DNA of 64,000 nucleotides, taken from contig NZ_VUMO01000004.1 in the NCBI RefSeq assembly GCF_009696145.1, positions 62,001 through 126,000 on the forward strand, given 5' to 3'. Every line of letters starts with the position of its first letter. The stretch's first letter is position 1. Below are positions 26,775-34,567 of this stretch, in pieces. Below the pieces are notes generated by a model. It was not told the origin of the DNA, made no database searches, and saw only the letters and a program-made list of their open reading frames with translations. Source of the stretch: Pseudoramibacter porci (lineage in GTDB: Bacteria; Bacillota; Clostridia; Eubacteriales; Eubacteriaceae). Made by a program: the position numbers and the translations under genes.

Positions 26775-27731
26775 ATGGAAAAAGAAGCAAAATGGCCCGG
26801 ACCTGAGGGACTGATTCCGGTGCTGCCCAAGGCCGCGTCGAATGCGAGCTGGCATACCAGACGGTTTTTGGATGAAATCCTCATTGAGGAGCGGATCATC
26901 GGCACGCATGTGGCGGATCTTACGATGCAGCTGTGGGGAAAGAACTTTACCTCACCGATTATGATGCCGGCATTTTCGCATCTAAACAAAGCGGGACTCG
27001 ATCATCAGCCAATGGAAGAATACGCGCAGGCGGCAAAGCATCTGGGGATTGTCAACTGGGTCGGAATGGAGTCCGACGAAGATTATGCGAAAATTGCTGA
27101 AGTCGGCGCGGAAACAATCCGTATCATCAAGCCCTTTGCCGATCACGAGAAGATCAGCTCGCAGATGGCTTTTGCTGCAGCACACCGGGCGTTTGCGGTT
27201 GGCATTGATATCGACCACAGCATTGGGACAGACGGTGAGCTGGATGTGGTGGACGGCGAAAAACTTGGCACCTTGACGGCACAGGACATCGAAAAATTTG
27301 CGGCCTTCTCCCGTGAATTGGGGATGCCTTTTGTCGCGAAGGGCGTGCTCAGTACGCAGGACGCCGCCATCTGTCAGAAAGCGGGCGTGGACGCCATTGT
27401 GGTCAGCCATCATCACGGGAGACTGCCTTTTGCTGTGCCGCCGGCGATGATCCTCCCAGAGATCAAGAAGGTCTCAGGAAAAATGAAGGTTTTTGCAGAC
27501 TGCTCTGTCGACGACGGAAGAGATGCCTACAAACTCATGGCCTTGGGGGCCGACGCAGTTTCTACCGGGCGCGCCATCCTACCGGGCCTTCTGAAAGACG
27601 GGACACCGGCTGTCGAGAAAAAGATCCGTCAGATGAACGCTCAACTGAAAGAGCTGATGGGATATACAGGTGTGGCGGCGCTGGACGCCTTTGACCCGAC
27701 GGTGCTTTGGTATCACGGAAGACATTTTTAA
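26775..27731 (+). CDS. FMN-dependent alpha-hydroxy-acid dehydrogenase family protein
   Basis: A 318-residue TIM-barrel flavoprotein related to lactate and glycolate oxidases. Seen: SPIMMPAFSHLN (FMN phosphate side), MPFVAKGVLSTQDA, VDAIVVSHHHGRLPF, and FADCSVDDGRDAYKLMALGADAVSTGRAI, the FMN-binding C-terminal block. The canonical S-N-H-G-x-R motif is changed to SHHHGR: catalytic His and Arg are still present but the neighbours differ, so the substrate may differ too. AGGAGG precedes the ATG. It follows the methylase with about 100 bases between. Confidence 0.8.
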   Translation: MEKEAKWPGPEGLIPVLPKAASNASWHTRRFLDEILIEERIIGTHVADLTMQLWGKNFTSPIMMPAFSHLNKAGLDHQPMEEYAQAAKHLGIVNWVGMESDEDYAKIAEVGAETIRIIKPFADHEKISSQMAFAAAHRAFAVGIDIDHSIGTDGELDVVDGEKLGTLTAQDIEKFAAFSRELGMPFVAKGVLSTQDAAICQKAGVDAIVVSHHHGRLPFAVPPAMILPEIKKVSGKMKVFADCSVDDGRDAYKLMALGADAVSTGRAILPGLLKDGTPAVEKKIRQMNAQLKELMGYTGVAALDAFDPTVLWYHGRHF

Positions 27732-27808
27732 GCAGACGGGGTGGTCGATGTGATTCACTTTATGCTTTCGCCGATATTGCAGGATTGAAAAGAGAATCGG
27801 AGGATTCT

Positions 27809-28162
27809 ATGGAGAACGAAAAAGTATTTGCCATGAAATTTTCTAAAGTCTATCCGCTTCTTGTGAAGAAGGCTGAACGAAAGGGCCGGACAAAAGATGA
27901 GGTAGATGCGGTCATCTGCTGGCTTACTGGATACAGGAAAGAACAGTTAAACGAACAACTCAAAAAAGAAGTGGATTACAAGACTTTTTTTGAAAAAGCG
28001 CCGCAGATCCATCCACATTGTCATTTGATTACGGGAAGCGTGTGCGGTATCAAAGTTCAGAAAATCGAAGACCCCTTAATGCAAAAAATCCGATATCTGG
28101 ATAAATTGGTCGATGAACTGGCAAAGGGAAAAGCCATTGAAAAAATTATGAGGCGGATTTAA
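27809..28162 (+). CDS. DUF2200 family protein
   Basis: A 117-residue soluble protein; VFAMKFSKVYPLLVKKAERKGRTKDEVDAVICWLTGY followed by the FEKAPQIHPHCHLITGSVCGIKVQ block is the DUF2200 signature, a family of unknown function that is scattered across bacteria. The ATG at 27809 has CGGAGGA 5 bases before it; an in-frame extension to 27707 overlaps the previous gene and is rejected. No operon partner is obvious. Confidence 0.85.
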   Translation: MENEKVFAMKFSKVYPLLVKKAERKGRTKDEVDAVICWLTGYRKEQLNEQLKKEVDYKTFFEKAPQIHPHCHLITGSVCGIKVQKIEDPLMQKIRYLDKLVDELAKGKAIEKIMRRI

Positions 28163-28344
28163 TTCAAATCATCCAAGCACATGGCAATACCGTTCATGTG
28201 GTAGAGATAGATGAATCCTTGAACGATAGAGCCGCAAAGCAAGTTTAACTGATCGCGGACGCAACCAAAGATAACGAAATGTATAGAAATCTGTCGCGTT
28301 TGGTTGGTGGAAACAGCGGCAACTTGACCTTACAATATTCATAA
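28162..28344 (+). pseudogene. Short decayed coding remnant
   Basis: One frame is open from 28162 to 28344 apart from a single TAA at about 28246. It reads AHGNTVHVVEIDESLNDRAA before the stop and DNEMYRNLSRLVGGNSGNL after it, a composition like coding sequence. No start or ribosome site and no recognised family. It fills the gap between DUF2200 and the ABC transporter. Confidence 0.35.
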
Positions 28345-28367
28345 CAATTGTATTAAAGGAGCGAATG

Positions 28368-29102
28368 ATGGGTATTGTAGAAGTCAAAAATGTGAGTAAA
28401 ATCTATCCCACTTTCCGGCTGAAAGATGTGTCGTTCTCTCTGGAAGCGGGAAAGATTACCGGATTCGTCGGTCGAAACGGGTCGGGAAAGACCACCACGA
28501 TCAAAGCGATGCTAAATTTAATCCATCCGGACGACGGTAAGATTGCTTATTTTGGCATGCCGCTGGCAGGACACGAAACTGAAATCAAGCAGCGAATTGG
28601 TTACTCAATGGGAACGGTCAGCTGGTATCCGAGAGAGACGATACGGGAGATCGTTAAAGTCACCAGGACATTTTATACAAGTTGGGATGATGATGCTTAC
28701 AAACGCTATGCGTCTTTATTCGGTCTGGAGGACAACAAAAAACCAATCGAATTATCAGCGGGGATGAAGGTAAAATTTAATCTGCTCCTGGCGCTTTCTC
28801 ATCGGGCAGAAGTTTTGATTTTGGATGAACCGACCAGCGGATTGGATCCGTTTTCGCGCAACGAATTGCTGGGGGTGTTCCATACCTTGAAAGATCAGGG
28901 GGTGACGATTTTCTTTTCTACCCATATCATCTCGGATTTGGAGCAATGCGCAGACACCATCCTTTATATTCATGATGGTGCAATACAGGCGGACTGTTCG
29001 AAGAAGGCGTTTATGCAGGAGTATGGCCAGGCGGGTGAGACTCTTGAGACCATCTTGTTACGATTGGAAAGGTGGCGGGATCGTGAAGCGTTTTTTAAAT
29101 AA
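28368..29102 (+). CDS. ABC transporter ATP-binding protein
   Basis: ATPase subunit of an ABC exporter of the CcmA/YhcH-type. The 244-residue protein has Walker A GFVGRNGSGKTT, the Q-loop region, signature ELSAGMKVK, Walker B VLILDEPTSGLDP and the H-loop STHI. AAAGGAG at 28355-28361 suits ATG 28368 better than ATG 28365. It overlaps the start of the permease gene and is followed by an XRE-AbrB regulator, an arrangement typical of small drug or peptide exporters. Because its permease is frameshifted the transporter may be inactive. Confidence 0.9.
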   Translation: MGIVEVKNVSKIYPTFRLKDVSFSLEAGKITGFVGRNGSGKTTTIKAMLNLIHPDDGKIAYFGMPLAGHETEIKQRIGYSMGTVSWYPRETIREIVKVTRTFYTSWDDDAYKRYASLFGLEDNKKPIELSAGMKVKFNLLLALSHRAEVLILDEPTSGLDPFSRNELLGVFHTLKDQGVTIFFSTHIISDLEQCADTILYIHDGAIQADCSKKAFMQEYGQAGETLETILLRLERWRDREAFFK

Positions 29103-29735
29103 AGAGATACGCTTATCCGCGCTGCCACTGACCTGGTTCTTTCTTGGGTTTGCCGCTATGACACTGCTGCCCGGGTACCCGATTCTTTGCGGTGCATTTT
29201 TTATCACGTTGGGGATTTATCAGAGTTTTCAGAACGCCAGAGAGGCCAACGACATACTCTATTCAGCGCTGCTGCCGGTGGCCAAGGGCGATGTGGTCAA
29301 AGGGAAGTTCCTATTTGTGGCGCTGATTGAGCTCTGCGGTTTTGCACTGATGGCGATCCTTACACTTTTGCGGATGACGATTTGGGCGGATGTGCTGGTT
29401 TACAGACAAAATGTACTGATGAATGCCAATTTGTTTTATCTGGGCACGGCCTTGCTGATTTTTGGTTTGTTTAATGTCATTTTGTCGGCGGCTTTTTTAT
29501 AACGGCGTACAAAATTGGCAAACCTTTTGTTTATTATATCTGTGCAGCTTTCCCGACGGTGGGTGCGGCCGAAGTACTGCATCATCTTCCAGGGATGGCA
29601 GCCGTCAATGCTTTTGGGTTCGATCATTTTGTTTTGCAGCTCTCACTTCTTTTTGGCGGCGTAGTGGTCTATATGGTCATAACCTATTCATCGTATCGAA
29701 AGGCGTGCGCAGATTTTGAGAATATTGACCTTTAG
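29083..29735 (+). pseudogene. ABC-2 type permease, broken by a one-base loss in a T-run
   Basis: GTG 29083, overlapping the ATPase gene and preceded by AAAGGTGG, opens a frame with MKRFLNKEIRLSALPLTWF and four to five membrane helices, ending at a TAA at 29500. The six-T run at 29493-29498 lies just before it. Restoring one T joins the frame to 29503-29735, which reads TAYKIGKPFVYYICAAFPTV and ends ...YSSYRKACADFENIDL at a TAG, giving a protein of about 217 residues. The rest has the hydrophobic pattern of an ABC-2 permease. It is either inactive, slip-switched or a base-call loss. Confidence 0.85.
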
Positions 29736-29749
29736 TAAGGAGTATCAAC

Positions 29750-30241
29750 ATGCTGAAGGATAATCTGAGAATGCTTAGAAAATTAAAAGGCTATTCCCAA
29801 GAAAAGATCGCTGAAAAAATAGAGATCTCACGGCAAGCCTATGCAAAATGGGAAAATGGCGCGACCACACCGGACATTGAAAAGGCGGCGCAGTTAGCGG
29901 AGGTCTATGGCGTGAGTCTGGACAGTCTGATGAGAACCGAAACGGTAGACGGCATGGGTGTTGTGCCGCCTGCGCCGAAGGGCAAAGATCTCTGGGGGGT
30001 GGTGACCCTTGGCGAGCGGGGACAGATGGTTATTCCCAAAGTAGCTCGCGATCAGTTTGGACTGGAGGCTGGCGATCGACTGGTGGTGCTCAGTGATGAG
30101 ACTGGTATTGCGCTGCTCTCGGCTGAGGTTTTCGAAACCAATATGCAGACATTGCTCGATAGATTGTCCGAGGAAAAAGAAGCCGCATTTTCTAAAACAA
30201 GCCAATCATTTGAGAGACAGACAGAAAAGAAAACCGATTGA
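29750..30241 (+). CDS. XRE helix-turn-helix regulator with AbrB-like C-domain
   Basis: A 163-residue transcription factor. Residues 1-62 are an XRE-type helix-turn-helix (LRKLKGYSQEKIAEKIEISRQAYAKWENG, then PDIEKAAQLAEVYGVSLDSL). Residues 80-125 resemble a SpoVT/AbrB swapped-hairpin (GERGQMVIPKVARDQFGLEAGDRLVVL). AAGGAG precedes the ATG, 14 bases after the permease stop. It probably controls the ABC transporter operon; binding sites are not evident by eye. A terminator follows. Confidence 0.9.
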   Translation: MLKDNLRMLRKLKGYSQEKIAEKIEISRQAYAKWENGATTPDIEKAAQLAEVYGVSLDSLMRTETVDGMGVVPPAPKGKDLWGVVTLGERGQMVIPKVARDQFGLEAGDRLVVLSDETGIALLSAEVFETNMQTLLDRLSEEKEAAFSKTSQSFERQTEKKTD

Positions 30242-30252
30242 TACGGAAGATC

Positions 30253-30277
30253 ATCCCCTCACATGAGGGGATTTTTT
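30253..30277 (+). terminator. Terminator after the XRE-AbrB gene
   Basis: Stem ATCCCCTC (30253-30260), loop ACAT, GAGGGGAT (30265-30272), then T-run. Confidence 0.92.
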
Positions 30278-30363
30278 AGTTTCATTTAATAATAGGGCCG
30301 TATAATAGCGTGTGATTGAAAATAACGCAATTAAAATATTTTTAAATATAGAGGTGATTGGTT

Positions 30364-31545
30364 ATGGGAAACACAGCCCTGACATTCGGACAATATTTGG
30401 CCTATTTGCTCAAGCCAGGAAAGCTGATCATGATGCTTGTGATGGCGGCGGTCTGTATCGCCGCGGCCATCGGCATCATCTTGGTCGCGGCACGGGTCAT
30501 GTCCGGTAAGTATTCGCAAGCGACGAAGCAGACCTTTTTGATGGACGAAACGATCAGCTTGATCGAACGTTTTTACGAGCTGATTTTCTCCAGCACGTTT
30601 ATTTTGATGTTTGTTGCGATTTATTTTGCCATCGATTATTTTGGTCTCGCTACGACCGATAAAACGATTTGGAGCAAATACAACGGTATTATTTTACTGT
30701 TTTTTATTTTAGGCTCTGTGATATTGAATTCCTTTGTCGACAATAAGATCATTCCCCTCAACCATATTCGTCCCGGGGAACGGGCGTCGATGCGATTACT
30801 CGGGATGATTTACATGCTGGTGATTTTTGCCTACATCAAATTTCTCTACGTTGACAGCAACTACGATAATATCATCATGTATTTCATCACCCTTGTAATC
30901 GGCCGCTTCGTTTATTTCGATGCCTCGCTGGAAAGTTTTCAGGAAGCGATGTCCGGTGTGCGGGACAACCTGCCGATTTTGCTGCTCGCCCTGATGTGCA
31001 CGGCAATCATGGCGGCATTTGGCTTTAAAACCCATTATCTGCTGGAGCAGTACGGCGTTGTGTTTAACTTATTCTACGCACATATTTTTCTGTTAATCGT
31101 CATTTTCATCGTCCACCAGACGGAAATCGCCAATCACTTTGTTGAAAAAACGGCAAAGCCTGAAAATGAAGCTGGACTGAGAAAAGAAAATGGTGGCATC
31201 GCTTACCCAGGACAGGAAACCATGTGGCTCAATGCAAAAGCCATCAACGAACGGGATCGCGAAATCCGCTATCAGAAGGCGAAAGAAGCGGAACAGATGC
31301 GTCAGGAAAGACGCCGTGCGCGATTAGATGAAGCGGTTAAAAGGGCGACGCAAAATCGCCAAGTTGTATCGGAAAAACCTGTCAAACGCACGCGTTTATC
31401 CCAAAATCGGTGGGGATCATTGAATGAGAAAACAGTTAATCTAAGAGAAAAGGCCCCTCATCAGGGAACGGAAGCGAAAACAACGATGCGGAAAACACCG
31501 GAACGATACATCAGCCACCGCGACCATACGCATTCCAGACATTAG
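30364..31545 (+). CDS. Seven-helix membrane protein with long basic tail, unknown
   Basis: A 393-residue protein with about seven hydrophobic helices in the first 255 residues (LIMMLVMAAVCIAAAIGIIL, FILMFVAIYFAIDYFGL, GIILLFFILGSVIL and so on), followed by a hydrophilic, Arg/Glu/Gln-rich C-terminal part of about 135 residues with a likely coiled-coil (RDREIRYQKAKEAEQMRQER). No family recognised. GAGGTG at 30351-30356 sets ATG 30364 rather than TTG 30358. A TATAAT at 30301-30306 is a possible -10 with no clear -35. It stands alone between terminators. Confidence 0.7.
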   Translation: MGNTALTFGQYLAYLLKPGKLIMMLVMAAVCIAAAIGIILVAARVMSGKYSQATKQTFLMDETISLIERFYELIFSSTFILMFVAIYFAIDYFGLATTDKTIWSKYNGIILLFFILGSVILNSFVDNKIIPLNHIRPGERASMRLLGMIYMLVIFAYIKFLYVDSNYDNIIMYFITLVIGRFVYFDASLESFQEAMSGVRDNLPILLLALMCTAIMAAFGFKTHYLLEQYGVVFNLFYAHIFLLIVIFIVHQTEIANHFVEKTAKPENEAGLRKENGGIAYPGQETMWLNAKAINERDREIRYQKAKEAEQMRQERRRARLDEAVKRATQNRQVVSEKPVKRTRLSQNRWGSLNEKTVNLREKAPHQGTEAKTTMRKTPERYISHRDHTHSRH

Positions 31546-31600
31546 AAATGCGCTGGAAAATGTAGACAAAATAATAGATTTAAGCGCTTTATTTCAATAC

Positions 31601-31631
31601 AAAAACCCTCCTGTGCTCTCACAGGAGGGTT
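31601..31631 (-). terminator. Terminator between convergent genes
   Basis: Stem AACCCTCCTGT (31604-31614) with ACAGGAGGGTT (31621-31631), loop of 6. The minus-strand T-run is best, so it ends the FGGY kinase unit; on the plus strand it may also halt the membrane-protein transcript. Confidence 0.85.
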
Positions 31632-31662
31632 AATTGTTTTCAAAACAGCTGAAGTCTGAAGT

Positions 31663-33210
31663 CTAAGCGTTGTGATCCACAGTCTTGTGGACGATTTCGC
31701 GCATTGCCGGCCAGGTTTCCATGTAGCGTTCCATGTAGAATTTGTATTCTTCATGTTTTTCCATGTTTGGACGGTAAGTTTTATCGACTTGAACCATGGT
31801 GTCAGCCGCTTCGCCAAAATCTTTGAATAATCCAGCGCCGACACCGGCGATAATGGCATCGCCGAGGCAGCCAGCACTCTGGTTTTCAATCGTCGTGTAG
31901 ATCGGCACGCCAATGATGTCAGAATGCATCTGCAGCCAGAAATCAGAAGTGGCGATCCCGCCGCAGGCGTAAATTTCGTTAACCTGATAACCGGCCTTCT
32001 TCATGCTGACGATGCAATGGTTCGCGCCGTAGGCGACGCCTTCATACACCGCACGGGCGAGGGCAGCCGTATCGGTCCCGATGGATAATCCCCAGAACAT
32101 GCCCCGGGCTTTAGAGTCTGAATACGGCGCACGGTTGCCTTGGAAGTAATCCATCATGACAACGCCGCCGGAACCGATTGGAACTTTCTTCGCTTTTTCA
32201 GTGATGAGATCGTAGATGTTCATGTCGCGGTTCACCGCTTCTTCGACCCAAGAACCCGGAACGAGGTTGTTTTTGAACCAGGTCAGGATAGCGCCGGATG
32301 CCGTCTGGCCGCCTTCAAGGAGGCTGGTGCCGTCGTACATACAGTTTGGATAAGTCCCATTGACACCATCGACGTGGAATTCTTCTTCAGATAAGCCGAG
32401 GAGGCAGGAAGAGGTCCCACCGATCAGGGTCATGCCGTTGGGACGAACCCCGCCGACACCGAACATGCAGGCGTTGCAGTCGGCAGTCCCTTCGATGACG
32501 ATGGTTTTGGTCGAAAGTCCGAAAGCTTTGGCCGCTTTTTCGGATACCGGTCCGACAGGTTCGCCGACTTTCAGAATGGTCTTCGGTACTTTATCGAGAA
32601 CATCGTCTAGGCCAACTGCATTGAGCAGGTCGACGGGGAAGCCGCCGTTTTTGTCGTCGTAATTCCAACGGAAAGCAGCGACAGACATGGACAGGGTTTT
32701 CTTACCGGTGAGGATCCAGTTGAGCCAGTCTTCAAATTCAAACATTGTTTTGGTCTTGGCCCAATTTTCCGGTTCGTGGCGTTTGACCCACATGTTTTTC
32801 GGAATCATCGTATCAGCGCGGAAACTTGGTTTGTAGAATTTTGTCGCATCGTATTGTTCGCGGATTTCATCGATTTCTGCGGCTTCGCCGGCAGCACGGA
32901 CATCCATCCACAGAATTGGTTTGCGTACAGACCGGTCGTCTTCGCCGAGATAGACAAGGGTGTTGGTTGTCGCGTCGCAGGTGATGGCGACGATGTCTTC
33001 AGGATCGACTTGCGCTTTGTTAATGGCGTTTGGAATCGCTTCCCCCAAAGCGACCAGCCATTTTTCATCGTCTTGTTCAGCCCAGCCATTCTGCGGATAG
33101 GTGGTCGGATATTCCTGAACGTCGTACGCGCGGTTGCGCCCTTTTAAGTCGAAAATTGCGACGCGGACACTGCCGGTTCCAGCGTCAATTCCCATTAAAT
33201 ATTTAGCCAT
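31663..33210 (-). CDS. FGGY-family carbohydrate kinase
   Basis: ATP-dependent sugar or polyol kinase of the FGGY family, 515 residues. Seen: LMGIDAGTGSVRVAIFD (first phosphate loop), WLNWILTGKK, TADCNACMFGVGGVRPNGMTLIGGTSSC (second phosphate loop), GVVMMDYFQGNRAPYSD, and CGGIATSDFWLQMHSDIIGVP (adenosine site). The closest pattern is with xylulo-/ribulokinases; the substrate is not certain. It lies 47 bases after an RpiB/EryI-like isomerase with which it forms an operon, so a pentulose, tetritol or related phosphate pathway is likely. AGGAG precedes the ATG. Confidence 0.85.
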   Translation of the reverse strand: MAKYLMGIDAGTGSVRVAIFDLKGRNRAYDVQEYPTTYPQNGWAEQDDEKWLVALGEAIPNAINKAQVDPEDIVAITCDATTNTLVYLGEDDRSVRKPILWMDVRAAGEAAEIDEIREQYDATKFYKPSFRADTMIPKNMWVKRHEPENWAKTKTMFEFEDWLNWILTGKKTLSMSVAAFRWNYDDKNGGFPVDLLNAVGLDDVLDKVPKTILKVGEPVGPVSEKAAKAFGLSTKTIVIEGTADCNACMFGVGGVRPNGMTLIGGTSSCLLGLSEEEFHVDGVNGTYPNCMYDGTSLLEGGQTASGAILTWFKNNLVPGSWVEEAVNRDMNIYDLITEKAKKVPIGSGGVVMMDYFQGNRAPYSDSKARGMFWGLSIGTDTAALARAVYEGVAYGANHCIVSMKKAGYQVNEIYACGGIATSDFWLQMHSDIIGVPIYTTIENQSAGCLGDAIIAGVGAGLFKDFGEAADTMVQVDKTYRPNMEKHEEYKFYMERYMETWPAMREIVHKTVDHNA

Positions 33211-33257
33211 TACTCCTAACTCTCCTTTGTTATTTAATTATTTTGGTGATTGCTTAA

Positions 33258-33698
33258 TTATTGTTCGTTTTCGTAGTCGACAATGCGCTGCACCTTTGCC
33301 ATCGAACGGCCGTTGGTGTCGAATTCGCCGCAGGTCAAGTATTCTTTGACCATCATTTCAGCGAGTTTGATGCCAACCACTTGAGCACCCATGGTGATGA
33401 TGTTGGCATTGTTCGATAATTTGGCGCGTTGTGCTTGATAGACATCGTGAATGCAGGCTGCGTAAGCGCCTTTGACCTTGTTGCAGGCGATAGATACGCC
33501 GATCCCGGTGCCGCATACGACAATACCGCGGTCAAATTCACCAGAAGCGACAGCTTCTGCACATTTGATTGCCACATTAGCGTAGATTGGATCGTCAGAA
33601 CCGAAATCAGTCACTTCGTGCCCCAGACTTTTTACATAATCCATTAACTGAAGTTTAAAATCCGTGGCGTTTGGATCACAACCAAAAACAATTTTCAT
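33258..33698 (-). CDS. RpiB/LacAB-family sugar-phosphate isomerase (EryI-like)
   Basis: A 146-residue aldose-ketose isomerase of the RpiB family. It has GCDPNATDFK at the N-terminus, DFGSDDPIYANVA, the catalytic Cys in GIVVCGTGIGVSIACNKV, IHDVYQ and NNANIITMGAQVVG. In ribose-5-phosphate isomerases the first motif is usually SDHAG; CDPNA is a variant I associate with erythrulose-phosphate-type isomerases of tetritol catabolism, which is inference from motif memory. AGGAGG precedes the start. First gene of a minus-strand pair with the FGGY kinase. Confidence 0.85.
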   Translation of the reverse strand: MKIVFGCDPNATDFKLQLMDYVKSLGHEVTDFGSDDPIYANVAIKCAEAVASGEFDRGIVVCGTGIGVSIACNKVKGAYAACIHDVYQAQRAKLSNNANIITMGAQVVGIKLAEMMVKEYLTCGEFDTNGRSMAKVQRIVDYENEQ

Positions 33699-33770
33699 TA
33701 TTTATTCCTCCTAAATATTCAAAATCCATATACTTTTTAATTTTTTTGATTTTATTCCTTTACATGACCT

Positions 33771-33799
33771 ATTTTAAACTATGATAGAAATATAGACAA
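33771..33799 (-). promoter_or_regulatory. Promoter of the RpiB-FGGY operon
   Basis: On the minus strand: TTGTCT (33794-33799), 17-base spacer, TAAAAT (33771-33776), leaving a leader of about 65 bases before the isomerase start. Confidence 0.6.
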
Positions 33800-33852
33800 T
33801 TTAAATTCATGATTTTTTACAGAATTTCAATATAACTGTACAAATTCAACCC

Positions 33853-33868
33853 TTTACATTGATTTACA
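33853..33868. repeat. TTTACA direct repeat, possible operator
   Basis: TTTACA at 33853-33858 and 33863-33868, exactly 10 bases (one helical turn) apart and about 55 bases upstream of the -35; CCTTTACAT recurs at 33758-33766. Possible binding site for a sugar-operon regulator not encoded here. Confidence 0.35.
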
Positions 33869-34012
33869 CTCTTTTTACGGACAAATGCTCAGCGAATGGC
33901 GCAAAAAATTAAGATAGATTTTAAGAAATCATTTCTGAGACTGAAAATTAGTCGGAACTGTATGGCAACCACGATCCTGATAAGCATTAAAGTCAGTTAG
34001 ATTTTTAGAAGG

Positions 34013-34567
34013 TTATGGCGTATCTGGATTCGCCCAAAAATCGACAGGCTCGTAATCTTGAAGTTTAGCTAAAAAGCCCTTTTCGTCCAGAGCTTTTAAA
34101 ATGAGATCCAGAATCTCTTTTGAGTCAGCGGAAACGGTGTGATAATGATAGCCGGAAGTTGTATTTTTCAAAAGTGTCGACGAGCCGTTAGAGATGCGCT
34201 CAAGATAAAGCTGAATATCGCGGCGAGAGCGGATATTGAGATCGGCGCGGAGAATGCCGTAGACGCGGTGGTAGACAAATACATCCTCGACGCGCCCGCC
34301 CAGATCCACAATGGCGTTGAGCTCTTCTTCAGTCTGCTCGTCAGAGTGACGGACTTTGTAGACTCGGGAGTAGGCTCCGCTGCTCTGAATGGCGTAACCC
34401 TTTGTGGTTGAGAGGATGGGTGTACCACCTTTGCGCATCAGCGCGATGTCTTGAACGATGACTTGACGGCTCACAGATAAGCGTTTGGCCAATGCAGATC
34501 CTGAAATGGGACGATCACTGCCTTGGAGCAGGCGGAAGATTTCCTTTCGGCGGGCATCACCTTTCAT
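34013..34567 (-). CDS. niaR: NiaR transcriptional repressor of NAD biosynthesis
   Basis: Nicotinate-responsive repressor (B. subtilis YrxA type), 184 residues. The N-terminal winged helix-turn-helix (RRKEIFRLLQGSDRPISGSALAKRLSVSRQVIVQDIALMRKGG) is followed by a 3H domain with three His-containing segments (KVRHSDE, VYHRVYG, SGYHYHTV). The start is the ATG at 34567, with GGAGG 5 bases before it; the ATG at 34579 overlaps that site. It overlaps nadC by 11 bases and is last in the nadB-nadC-niaR operon, so it likely represses its own operon and nadA. Two repeated boxes at 36867 and 36894 are the candidate sites. Confidence 0.92.
   Translation of the reverse strand: MKGDARRKEIFRLLQGSDRPISGSALAKRLSVSRQVIVQDIALMRKGGTPILSTTKGYAIQSSGAYSRVYKVRHSDEQTEEELNAIVDLGGRVEDVFVYHRVYGILRADLNIRSRRDIQLYLERISNGSSTLLKNTTSGYHYHTVSADSKEILDLILKALDEKGFLAKLQDYEPVDFWANPDTP

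Larger units (their letters stand above)
33699..34012 (-). other. 313-base regulatory gap upstream of the RpiB-FGGY operon
   Basis: No gene is seen. The gap holds the promoter at 33771-33799 and TTTACA direct repeats at 33853-33868, with another CCTTTACAT at 33758-33766. No riboswitch fold is recognised. The niaR gene ends at its right-hand border without a clear terminator. Confidence 0.6.
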
